Shown one piece after another: positions 32,373-40,390 of a DNA stretch of 64,000 nt (the first letter of the stretch is position 1; every line of letters starts with the position of its first letter). This stretch comes from Nostoc mirabile CHAB5784 (GTDB lineage Bacteria; Cyanobacteriota; Cyanobacteriia; Cyanobacteriales; Nostocaceae). The notes beneath the pieces are model-generated. The model was not told the DNA's origin, ran no database searches, and saw only the letters and a program-made list of their open reading frames with translations. The stretch is from the NCBI RefSeq assembly GCF_020829645.1, contig NZ_JAIVFS010000033.1, forward strand, positions 22,532 through 86,531, written 5' to 3'. A program made the position numbers and the translations under genes.

Positions 32373-32393
32373 AAACTGCAAAATACCATTTCT

Positions 32394-32573
32394 ATGAATA
32401 ATATCTCTACTGATATCCCTTCAGAAAATACGACTGTTCATGACTCTCAAGTAACCCTATTACCTCGTTCACCTTGGAATAGTCAACTAGCTTATTTGAG
32501 AGTTATTTTTAGAGCGAAAAAAGCTCTAGACCGCATCGAAAAAGAAGCTGGTCTTTTGATAAATGAAAACTAG
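32394..32573 (+). CDS. Small accessory protein after the maturase (PlpY-like by position)
   Basis: A 59-residue protein starting 21 bp after the maturase stop: MNNISTDIPSENTTVHDSQV then LLPRSPWNSQLAYLRVIFRA and an amphipathic helix AKKALDRIEKEAGLL. In the spliceotide locus of Pleurocapsa a small protein, PlpY, encoded next to PlpX is needed for activity; size and position fit, homology is not proven. Conservation of the PWNSQLAYLR block in relatives would support it. Confidence 0.6.
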   Translation: MNNISTDIPSENTTVHDSQVTLLPRSPWNSQLAYLRVIFRAKKALDRIEKEAGLLINEN

Positions 32574-32779
32574 TTAGATTATATCCATAAATTACTTAAA
32601 GTTGATTAGGGACTTCCAAATAAAAAATATCCCAAAACTGAGGCAAAAATCCCCTCTATTTATCCTCTCTCTGTGTTCTCTGCACGGCAGTTGCTTCAAG
32701 TCGGCAAAGCCGCCCAACGCACTGCCTCGTCTCTGTGGTTCGTAATTTATTTTTTGGAAATACCTTACACAATAAAAAC

Positions 32780-32832
32780 GCGTAGGCAAAGCCCGCACTT
32801 CGACAAAGCTCAGTGACCATCGTAGACATCGC
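32780..32832. repeat. Right 53 bp direct repeat flanking the spliceotide-type locus
   Basis: Nearly identical to 30156-30208 (GCGTAGGCAAAGCCC here, GCGTAGGCGTAGCCC there). Just upstream, 32680-32740 holds another small palindromic repeat (GGCAGTTGCTTCAAGTCGGC). Confidence 0.85.
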
Positions 32833-32963
32833 ATATTCTCGGAAACTTGGTTTACTGATTATAGTGGCATCAAACTTTTCTTGCTATCGTAATCAACTGT
32901 TACCAAAAAATAATGATTTTATAGTGGCATACAAATAATAGATAGTTCATCCATTTACAGCTT

Positions 32964-34124
32964 ATGACATTTTTATTAAATTCTCATAATATTTTCGATT
33001 ATTTAGTTGCAGATGGTTTATGTAATCACTCCAACCAACCACCCAGTCAGGTAGAACCAATTGCAGCTAAAAATTTTAATTTATTAGTTACTTTGTCAAG
33101 CGATCGCAAGCTTCTTGTTAAACAAGAACGACACAATCAGGAAGGGAAAGCGGCTGGTGAATTTTTAAGTGAGTGGCGAATTCAAGAATTTTTACAACGA
33201 TTTCCAAACTTTGACAACTACCGCTCATTTTTACCAGAGGTACTGCATTTTGATGCCGAGAATTCCATTATTGTCTTTAGATATCTGGATGATTATCGGG
33301 ATTTAATGGATTTCTACACCAAGGAAAATAGCTTTCCTACAGAAATCGCTACGGCAATTGGTAATATTTTAGGGACTATCCATCGTGATACTTTCAACCG
33401 CCAAGAATATCAGGAATTCTTTTCTAAAAATTCAGATAATTTAATGGCTGATCAAGTATCACATTTAGTTCGGGGATTAGAACGGATTGAACCAGAAATT
33501 TTTGGTCTAGTTCCTGGCGATGGGTTAAAGTTTTTTGCTCTATATCAACGTTATGATAGCTTTGGGGAGGCGATCGCACAATTGGGTAATGCTGTAACGC
33601 CCTCTTGTCTCACCCACAATGATTTAAAACTAAATAATATTCTCCTCTACAAAGATTGGCAGGAATCCAGTAACAATGTTGTCCGGCTAATTGATTGGGA
33701 ACGCTCGGCTTGGGGAGATCCAGCTTTTGATTTGGGAACACTTATTGGCAGCTATGTACAAATCTGGCTTGCTAGCTTGGTTATCAGTAGTTCTTTGAGT
33801 CTTGAAGAGTCTCTACGCTTGGCAATAACACCTTTAGAACTGCTTCAGCCTTCAATTGCTATATTAACCCAAGCTTATTTAAACACTTTTCCAGAAATTC
33901 TAGAACACCGCCCTGATTTCTTGCAGCGGGTGGTGCAATTTACCGGTTTTGCTTTGATTCAACAGATTCAGGCGATGATTCAATATCAAAAATCTTTTGG
34001 CAATATGGGGATTGCTATGCTTCAGGTTGCTAAGACGTTATTATGCCGTCCTGTACAATCGATGCCAACTATTTTTGGTGCTGCTGCTGTTGAATTAACT
34101 CACCTGAGTAGTTCTGCTGTTTAA
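32964..34124 (+). CDS. APH-family kinase, candidate class V lanthipeptide kinase
   Basis: A 386-residue aminoglycoside-phosphotransferase-fold kinase: N-lobe Lys in LLVKQERH (about 51-58), catalytic loop HNDLKLNN with Asp220 and Asn225, and metal-binding IDWE with Asp244. In class V lanthipeptide and thioviridamide-type pathways such a kinase phosphorylates Ser/Thr of the precursor before a HopA1-type lyase removes phosphate to give dehydroamino acids. A precursor gene and a HopA1-family gene follow in the same direction, which favours that role over antibiotic resistance. It is followed by a strong terminator at 34323-34353. Confidence 0.8.
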   Translation: MTFLLNSHNIFDYLVADGLCNHSNQPPSQVEPIAAKNFNLLVTLSSDRKLLVKQERHNQEGKAAGEFLSEWRIQEFLQRFPNFDNYRSFLPEVLHFDAENSIIVFRYLDDYRDLMDFYTKENSFPTEIATAIGNILGTIHRDTFNRQEYQEFFSKNSDNLMADQVSHLVRGLERIEPEIFGLVPGDGLKFFALYQRYDSFGEAIAQLGNAVTPSCLTHNDLKLNNILLYKDWQESSNNVVRLIDWERSAWGDPAFDLGTLIGSYVQIWLASLVISSSLSLEESLRLAITPLELLQPSIAILTQAYLNTFPEILEHRPDFLQRVVQFTGFALIQQIQAMIQYQKSFGNMGIAMLQVAKTLLCRPVQSMPTIFGAAAVELTHLSSSAV

Positions 34125-34169
34125 ATCATTTTGTTATTACTAAAGTAGTTATGCAATTATTAAATTCTG

Positions 34170-34353
34170 CTCAAACTCAGGTATCAACTGGTTTATGAGT
34201 GCCCACACATCTATGCAACCGCGCAGTTTGTGACACGTCTTACCTGAGTTAGACAGATTGTAGCGGATAGCATGAGGTTTGCTTTTACCCTCAGAATAAA
34301 ATAGCTCTAAATTTTTATCGTTCAGTCCAAGAGGATTCTTGGGCTGGTTTTTT
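34170..34353 (+). ncRNA. Candidate structured RNA ending in a strong terminator
   Basis: A perfect 10 bp stem AACTCAGGTA (34174-34183)/TACCTGAGTT (34241-34250) closes a 57-base region with inner pairing AACTG/CAGTT, followed by ~70 bases and then a Rho-independent terminator. It may be a small RNA or the 3' UTR of the kinase transcript. No known RNA family is recognised. Confidence 0.35.
34323..34353 (+). terminator. Rho-independent terminator after the kinase gene
   Basis: Perfect inverted repeat CAGTCCAAGA/TCTTGGGCTG (one G-T pair) with a 4-base loop, followed by G and six T residues. Confidence 0.88.
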
Positions 34354-34654
34354 ATTGGTTTTTCTAATTTGTAGAAGTGAAGCAAGCAATCAAGAAAGAA
34401 AAAGGACATAAATGTTTTTTTATATATCATCAAAAATTAGCTACTTTGTCGCCATGTATCTAATGTTTTTATTTTCGGATAGATAACACAGTAACTTTAA
34501 TAATAAACAGACATATAATTGCATTATTTTTGGCACACTATTTAGTAAAATAACCCTTGCAATAATAGATGCAGTAACAGATTATGGTAATGGGATGAGG
34601 CAATTCAAAGTCTAATCCTTACTGAAACAAATTTACTTAGGAGTACATTGAGGA

Positions 34655-34894
34655 ATGGCTAGCATTACTATCTCTGAACTGCGTCCTACTGGTTACGAAC
34701 TGTTTTCTGATTCTGAAACTTTTATGACTGATTTGGTTGACAGTGAACTTGACATTATGGGTGGTCGAGCCGCTGGTGGTCTAGCCGCTGCATCCGGATG
34801 CAATTCAGGGTTTTTATGTTGTATTACCAGAGCAGAGGTAGCAGATGCTCTGGTTATTACCAGAGCAGAGGTAGCAGATGCTCTTGTCCTTTAA
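34655..34894 (+). CDS. RiPP precursor peptide (candidate lanthipeptide)
   Basis: A 79-residue peptide. The leader (1-37) is acidic, SELRPTGYELFSDSETFMTD then DLVDSELDIMGG, ending in Gly-Gly at 36-37, the cleavage site expected for C39 peptidase exporters. The core starts RAAGGLAAASGCNSGFLCCI and contains Cys49, Cys55 and Cys56 with Ser47, Ser51, Thr58 and Thr69 available for dehydration and thioether formation. The last 22 residues are two tandem copies of an 11-residue unit (ITRAEVADALV), from a 33 bp duplication. GAGGA precedes the ATG and a terminator follows at 34929-34958. Confidence 0.8.
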   Translation: MASITISELRPTGYELFSDSETFMTDLVDSELDIMGGRAAGGLAAASGCNSGFLCCITRAEVADALVITRAEVADALVL

Positions 34895-34928
34895 AATTTA
34901 GTGAAGGTACAGACAGAAGTGATGATTT

Positions 34929-34958
34929 GAAGAATCCTCTAAAAAGGATTCTTCTTTC
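34929..34958 (+). terminator. Rho-independent terminator after the precursor gene
   Basis: Perfect stem GAAGAATCCT/AGGATTCTTC (34929-34938, 34945-34954), 6-base loop, followed by TTTCTC. The precursor therefore has its own transcription unit, separate from the lyase gene downstream. Confidence 0.85.
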
Positions 34959-35082
34959 TCATCTGCTTTGAAAGCTCCCATAATGGCAATATTTCTGTAA
35001 AATTTGGATATATCTGGGGTAGAATATCTACTTTTACCAGTGTCAGATCATTCTGACCCAATGCTGTAAATGTGAACAAGTT

Positions 35083-35318
35083 ACCCCTTTAATTAAGCAG
35101 GGCTGTTTCATTCCCTAAATAGCGCTAAAAATGAAGGGTTCTAGCAATTAAGAATTGATTATTTTGTTACCAGCGTGCCGAGAAAATGAACAATTTTACT
35201 GTTGTTTAAGTGCTTAAAAGTTCATTTACTCGTCACCCTCACTTACAATTTTTCTCGTTAACCATCTTGACAAATCCTATTTGAGATGGAACGAAACGCC
35301 CTGCTTTAATTAAGGGGT
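35083..35318. mobile_element. MITE-like element with ~30 bp inverted ends (CCCCTTTAATTAAGCAGGGC)
   Basis: Left end CCCCTTTAATTAAGCAGGGC (35083-35102, then TGTTTCATTCC) pairs with right end GCCCTGCTTTAATTAAGGGG (35298-35317), preceded by GGAACGAAAC. TA flanks both sides, compatible with a TA-duplicating (IS630/Tc1-like) element. It lies between the precursor and the lyase gene and could alternatively act as a large RNA hairpin. Confidence 0.65.
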
Positions 35319-35532
35319 ATTAATTTTACAATAAAACTGTTTATTGAAAAAATTAATTTAGCAGTTCTTGAAGTGCTAAATGAATTTACTACTTCTTTCA
35401 TATAGATTAGAAATCGGCTTTAATTATTGAGTTCTTGTCAACAACTCAATCAAAAATAATCAGATACATAAAATTACTCCCTTCCCACCTGAAAATTATC
35501 TTTGTCGTAATGTTTGTCGTAACGGAACCATC

Positions 35533-36666
35533 ATGCAAATACTAGATTCTATTCAAACTCAACAGCTAAATTCCGCTTCTTCTCAGGTGCTGGATACTCT
35601 GCAAAATATTGTCAGCAACGTTCAGATCCAGCCCAACTTCTATATTAGCCATCCAGATTACAAACCTTTGGAACTTCCTGCAGAGGTGGTAAAACGCTTT
35701 CAGGGAATACCTTTGAACCTTCAGAGTAAGTATCTTAACCTGCAACTGCAAAGGTTTCTCTACGGCATCTACTACAACGGTTCCCTGCGAACTGCCCTTG
35801 CACTAGATGCAAATTCAACTAATTTGTCACTTCACCAAAATCTAGAGAACAATACATTGTTAGGGGTAAACATGGAGTTCATCCAGCTATTGCACGAAAG
35901 CAATGCTGGAGAAGGCTACTTTAGCCCAGGTTGGTATGTACTGAGGCAAGAAAGCGATGGCCGTCTTGCAGTGAAAAAAGACGGACTAACCCTACACATT
36001 GAGCGCGATCGCCATCTACAACTAGCAGATCGCTCAACTGCTGTAGGTAACTTGGTTTCAATCCGGTTACCGCCTAATTTGGTTCAAAACGGCTTCTATG
36101 TCGCAGTGAGCAATTTAGGTGCGGTAAATCCCGGAAATCCAGACAGTCATTCGGGGTTAGTGCGAATTTACTTTAATTTCAGCCCCCCTGGCGCAGTTGC
36201 CATGATGAGAACTATCACACAGCAACTGAACAAAATAAAAGTTCCCTTTGCCTTCAAAGTGCTATATAACCCTTCTGATTATGGTCGCTACGACTCAGGT
36301 GTTCTCTACTTTGAGCGAAACAACTACGAAGCAGTCCGGCAAGTTATCCAGATCATTTATGCAGAAAACCGATCGCATTTTCGGATGAAAGTACCCCTGT
36401 TCACTAAATTTCTTGCGCCTGGGTTAGCTTTAGCAGAAGAACCAGATTGCAAATTTTCTGTCCACGAAAGTTTCGGGATGAACCGCTGCCAAATTGTCGC
36501 TCTTGGCTTGTTAGAAGCTTGGCAAAAAGGCGATTTTTCCCCAGAGGGTCGGATGGCTTCTATCCTCAAACACTTCTTGATTTTTGGGATTAATTTACAG
36601 CGTTCTTATCTAAATACCAACTCTGAGGACATCTATAACCCTTTGGACTGTTCTTACATCCTGTAA
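35533..36666 (+). CDS. HopA1-family protein, candidate class V lanthipeptide lyase
   Basis: A 377-residue protein with the HopA1 effector-family core: VRIYFNFSPPGAVAMMRTIT, then PFAFKVLYNPSDYGRYDSGV and LYFERNNY in the second half, and FGMNRCQIVALGLLEAWQKG near the C terminus. In lexapeptide/cacaoidin-type (class V) and thioviridamide-type pathways HopA1-domain proteins eliminate phosphate from phospho-Ser/Thr. Located 640 bp after the precursor and 2.4 kb from the APH kinase. In a non-pathogenic cyanobacterium an effector role is unlikely. No signal peptide. Confidence 0.85.
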   Translation: MQILDSIQTQQLNSASSQVLDTLQNIVSNVQIQPNFYISHPDYKPLELPAEVVKRFQGIPLNLQSKYLNLQLQRFLYGIYYNGSLRTALALDANSTNLSLHQNLENNTLLGVNMEFIQLLHESNAGEGYFSPGWYVLRQESDGRLAVKKDGLTLHIERDRHLQLADRSTAVGNLVSIRLPPNLVQNGFYVAVSNLGAVNPGNPDSHSGLVRIYFNFSPPGAVAMMRTITQQLNKIKVPFAFKVLYNPSDYGRYDSGVLYFERNNYEAVRQVIQIIYAENRSHFRMKVPLFTKFLAPGLALAEEPDCKFSVHESFGMNRCQIVALGLLEAWQKGDFSPEGRMASILKHFLIFGINLQRSYLNTNSEDIYNPLDCSYIL

Positions 36667-36732
36667 GCACGCCCTGTTTCATTGAGTTTTGTTGTATTTG
36701 TATTTTTAAGTAAATCTTGTTTTTGCTCTCCA

Positions 36733-37764
36733 ATGTTTAATTCTTATAGCAAACTCATCCGGACTGCTCTAGAAAACTGCCAACGAGGTTCCACAAAGCC
36801 CATTCAGCTTCCACCGGGGAATCTTGACAGCTCGTTCAGTCAAAAGCTGGTCACGTTTATGGAGTCTCGGTTGCCACTCACAGACAAGTTGCTGCTGCGT
36901 TGGTGTCAGGATGCTCTTCATCAAGCTCTGGTTGCCGCTCGTCGCGGACAAATCGTGATGGCTAAACAGTTCTTCACAAAGGCACGCGCACCTCTTGAAT
37001 CGGACACGCTTTCGATTGAGGGTGGTCTGATTTGCAAGTCCTTCCACGAGGTAGCAGAAGCCTACCTAGATTATCGCCAAAGTGCTTTTGACCAAGCTCG
37101 CACCAGGCTGTTTGAGGGATTAGCAATTGACGTGCTTTTGGAGGAAAAATATGGGTACGAGCTTCTTTATCTACATCGCCTCCAAATAGCACTCCATCTT
37201 GTGCGTATCGATATAGGGTGCATGTGCTTCGAGTCTGCAATTGACCTCGCCTGTCGGCTTTTAAGCTATCTCGAAGGAGCGTCAGAGGCTTTACCGCTCC
37301 CAGGTTCTTGGGGATCTGAGCGTGTTGCACTTCTACCACCAGAGCTTGCCGCTACGATGTTTGTACAAATAACCGATCAAGTCGCTCTCACCTTAGCAGG
37401 AAAGAACCGTCAGATTACTCGTAACTTGTTTGCAGTTGTCTCCCATCACATGCAGTTACAAGCTGATGGCAATTGCCACCCCCACCCGCGTTCTCACGCC
37501 TGGTTCCTGATTAAGCAGGCAGTTGTAAGTAACGATATTGCTACTTTTTTGGAAAGAGCATCCCACTTCCTGACTGAGGGACGCGCCGACACACCATTGC
37601 TGTGGTATGCAACGGTTGTCGATCTCGTCGCCCTGTGTGACGAACTCGCTCTCCCAGAGTCTGAATTGGTGAGGCGGGAGATTGTCAAAGATGCGGTTAC
37701 ATGGGAATACCTGCCACAACCGTTTTTAACCATACTCGATGGCTATGCAAACAGCGGTACTTAA
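36733..37764 (+). CDS. Unrecognised helical protein of the lanthipeptide-like locus
   Basis: About 343 residues, mostly alpha-helical, MFNSYSKLIRTALENCQRGS at the start, with the order of helices (LLRWCQDALHQALVAARRGQ, VAEAYLDYRQSAFDQARTRL) resembling TPR-like hairpins. It begins 66 bp after the HopA1 gene and ends the plus-strand operon. In lexapeptide-type loci a third protein (LxmX) works with the kinase and lyase; this gene is in the matching place, but I cannot show homology. The ATG at 36733 is preferred to an in-frame TTG at 36682 that would add 17 hydrophobic residues. Confidence 0.6.
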   Translation: MFNSYSKLIRTALENCQRGSTKPIQLPPGNLDSSFSQKLVTFMESRLPLTDKLLLRWCQDALHQALVAARRGQIVMAKQFFTKARAPLESDTLSIEGGLICKSFHEVAEAYLDYRQSAFDQARTRLFEGLAIDVLLEEKYGYELLYLHRLQIALHLVRIDIGCMCFESAIDLACRLLSYLEGASEALPLPGSWGSERVALLPPELAATMFVQITDQVALTLAGKNRQITRNLFAVVSHHMQLQADGNCHPHPRSHAWFLIKQAVVSNDIATFLERASHFLTEGRADTPLLWYATVVDLVALCDELALPESELVRREIVKDAVTWEYLPQPFLTILDGYANSGT

Positions 37765-37861
37765 AGCGTCTCTACCTCAATCCTAACTATGAAGACATTC
37801 ACACACCATTGGACTAAGCCAACAGTGTGGTAAATCTAGCTATTGCCGAAAAACTAAAAGT

Positions 37862-38629
37862 CTAAGCTTGGGGATTAGCACTTGGATTATTAGAGTCTAA
37901 GTGCTTAACAATTTCAAATTCTGCACTTTCTTGCTTCAACCATTCAGAAAACAAATCTGAAGCAATTTTCTGACGCAACTCATCATCTAATTGCGGTTGA
38001 ATAATCTCCTCTACCAAAATCAGGTGTACCCCTTTAGCAGCCACAATTGGCTTGAGAAGCTGTGGTGGTTTAGCAGCGAAAACAGCAGCAGAAATTTCTG
38101 GTTTTAAACCTTTACGGTTGACTTTCTCTTGATATCCGCATTTTCGACGTAATTCCGTATCTTGAATGTATTGGTGAGCAGCATCATAGAAACTCATTTC
38201 ACCTTCCTTAATCGCATAGTAAAGTTCTACTGCTAAGTCTTCATCATTCAATAAAATCTCATACATTACAACACCAGTATAGTCTAGCTGATGCTCAAAG
38301 AAATAGGGTTCAACTTTTTCTGCAATCAGATGTTGAAATAACTTCTCATCAATCAAGTTAGTGTAAACTATTTGTTCAAAATCATCGAGAGATAAACTAT
38401 GTTTTTCTAACCAATCCCAGGTATCGTTAGCACTAATTAGTTTATTTATTAACCGTATTCTGTCTGCTCCTTTTTGCAGTTCTTCATTGACTATTTCAAT
38501 ACCCGCTTTAGCAGCATAATTTCCCAGGATTTTGCGGGTAATAATTTGTTTAATTATCTCAGGTATTTTACAAGATAGCTTGATTTCTTGAAGAATATCT
38601 TCGCTGGTAATCTTGATAGTTTTTGGCAC
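37862..38629 (-). CDS. PpiC-like (parvulin) peptidyl-prolyl isomerase of an export operon
   Basis: A 255-residue protein: an N-terminal SurA/trigger-like helical region (residues 1-110) and a parvulin-like domain (about 120-230) with MSFYDAAHQY, GLKPEISAAVFAAKPPQLLK and the typical strand KGVHLILVEEI. It lacks a signal peptide, so it would act in the cytoplasm, perhaps on export substrates. Such genes habitually accompany HlyD and C39-ABC genes in cyanobacteria, as here (the HlyD gene is 168 bp upstream). Confidence 0.82.
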   Translation of the reverse strand: MPKTIKITSEDILQEIKLSCKIPEIIKQIITRKILGNYAAKAGIEIVNEELQKGADRIRLINKLISANDTWDWLEKHSLSLDDFEQIVYTNLIDEKLFQHLIAEKVEPYFFEHQLDYTGVVMYEILLNDEDLAVELYYAIKEGEMSFYDAAHQYIQDTELRRKCGYQEKVNRKGLKPEISAAVFAAKPPQLLKPIVAAKGVHLILVEEIIQPQLDDELRQKIASDLFSEWLKQESAEFEIVKHLDSNNPSANPQA

Positions 38630-38797
38630 GATGTAACTCCTAATTATGTAAGTTGTTTTTTCGTTCCCTGTAACCCTTCCAGAGAATACCTATTGTGAGG
38701 TTCAGCCTCGATTTCAATAATGGAAACCGAGTCTCCAATAATTATGTTTACAGGCTCAGCCTGTAAACGAGGAAATGCATAAGTACCGCGAATACCG

Positions 38798-40390
38798 CTA
38801 CAATTTCACCCCACCCTGTTGCAACTGCTTAAATGGGTCAAGCAGAAAATCAATAATCCGACGCTGGCGCACAATTACCTCAGCCGTCGCCGTATTTCCA
38901 GGATGCAAGGCAATACATTTATTAGCTGAGGAAATACAATTTTGTTTTAGGGCAATTTCTAAGTCATAAGCTGCCACCTTTCCATTAGGTGTATCCACCT
39001 CTATGGTAGTAGGAGAAATCTCTAACAATTCTCCTTCCACTATTCCATAATCCTGAAACGGATAAGCATCAAATTTTAACTTAACTGGCAACCCTTTTCG
39101 CAAAAAACCACTCTCAGTTGTCGCCATTTGCGCCCGAATTATTAAAGGCGAACCTTGGGGTGCAATCTCTGCAATCATCGCTCCAGGCTGCACTACAGAC
39201 CCAGCCCGTTGTATCGGTAACTGAAACACTCTACCATTCACGGTGGCTCTTAACTCTCGTTGTCCTAACTGAAACTTTAACGAGACAATTTGACTTTTAC
39301 TCTGAGCAATTTCTGCCTGAAGTGTAGTAATTTCTGTCTCCAAACTCTTCTGTTGTTCGTCGATTTTTAGCAGCGCTAGCTTGCTAGAACGAGTTAAGGT
39401 CTGATAACTCCTTTCCTGTTCTTTCAGTCGCAACTGTGCCTGCTCAATATCTGCATTTGCTTGCCGAATAGTCCGCTCATAACTACTCTGTTGTTCTACC
39501 AAACGTAGTTTAGCCTGCTGAATATCTGACTGATTTTGCTCGTATAACTGTTGCTTGTCTTTAGCTATATCTTGCTTCTGGACAACATTAATTTCTGGAA
39601 CAACCCCTGACTGCCAAAGACTGCGATAGCGTTCAACTTCTCGCTGGGTACTCGCTAAACTACTGTCTACTAATTTATTAGCTGTTTGACTATGCTCAAG
39701 AGTTTGCCGTGCCTGATTGACTTGAGCTAATTTTTCGTCTTTTTGTAAGTCATAGGAATTCCTCAGAGCATTCATATTCTGTCGCGCTTGATCAATTTGA
39801 GCCTGCTTTTCTAACTGTTGAGATTGGTTCTGTTGCTGTTGAGTTGTCAAAGATACAACTAACTGACTTTTAGATGAATTTAACTGAGAAAGTCGATTTA
39901 ATTGTCCCTCCAATTTCTCCTGTGCCTGTCGCAATTCTGCCTTAACTAATTCTGATTCCAACACCAACAAAGTCTGCCCAACTTTAACCGAATCACCTTC
40001 CTTTACCCGAATTTCGGCAACAGTACCTGCCACAGCAGCATCCAGCCTAACCGTCTTTCCCTTTGGCTCAAGTCGCCCTCTGGCTGTACCCGTTTCATCC
40101 ACCTTAGATAGCATTGCCCAAGGTAAGATGATTGACACAAATACCACCAAAAAATACAGCAATCCCCTTGTCCAAACTTGGGGCAAGCTATCAAGTAAAT
40201 CCTTGGTTGCGTAAGCCCAATCATCAGTTGATATGGCTGGTGTTTGCTCTCTGAAAATTTCCTTGTCCTGTTCTACCTCATAAATTTGGGTTTGAACCTT
40301 TCCATTTAATGTGTTTGGCATGATTTTTCCTGATATCAATTTTGGGAATGGGGAGACAACAAAAGCTTCCTGCTTATCTTCTTTTTTCAC
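38798..40390 (-). CDS. HlyD-family secretion adaptor
   Basis: A 530-residue membrane-fusion protein: one N-terminal transmembrane helix (about 77-97), biotinyl-lipoyl halves (GTVAEIRVKEGDSVKVGQTL and the later GRVFQLPIQRAGSVVQPGAM), a long coiled-coil hairpin rich in Gln/Leu (about 155-375) and a C-terminal beta-barrel. It links the inner-membrane ABC exporter to an outer-membrane channel. The GTG start (40388-40390) overlaps the ABC gene's TGA as GTGA, so translation is likely coupled; an ATG at 40321 is an alternative start. Confidence 0.92.
   Translation of the reverse strand: MKKEDKQEAFVVSPFPKLISGKIMPNTLNGKVQTQIYEVEQDKEIFREQTPAISTDDWAYATKDLLDSLPQVWTRGLLYFLVVFVSIILPWAMLSKVDETGTARGRLEPKGKTVRLDAAVAGTVAEIRVKEGDSVKVGQTLLVLESELVKAELRQAQEKLEGQLNRLSQLNSSKSQLVVSLTTQQQQNQSQQLEKQAQIDQARQNMNALRNSYDLQKDEKLAQVNQARQTLEHSQTANKLVDSSLASTQREVERYRSLWQSGVVPEINVVQKQDIAKDKQQLYEQNQSDIQQAKLRLVEQQSSYERTIRQANADIEQAQLRLKEQERSYQTLTRSSKLALLKIDEQQKSLETEITTLQAEIAQSKSQIVSLKFQLGQRELRATVNGRVFQLPIQRAGSVVQPGAMIAEIAPQGSPLIIRAQMATTESGFLRKGLPVKLKFDAYPFQDYGIVEGELLEISPTTIEVDTPNGKVAAYDLEIALKQNCISSANKCIALHPGNTATAEVIVRQRRIIDFLLDPFKQLQQGGVKL

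Noticed and set aside
32964..34124. Antibiotic-resistance aminoglycoside phosphotransferase
   Set aside because: The fold matches, but the precursor and HopA1 neighbours make a RiPP kinase more probable.
34149..34433. Minus-strand 94-residue protein in the RiPP locus
   Set aside because: It overlaps a strong plus-strand terminator and the structured region; no family resemblance or SD.
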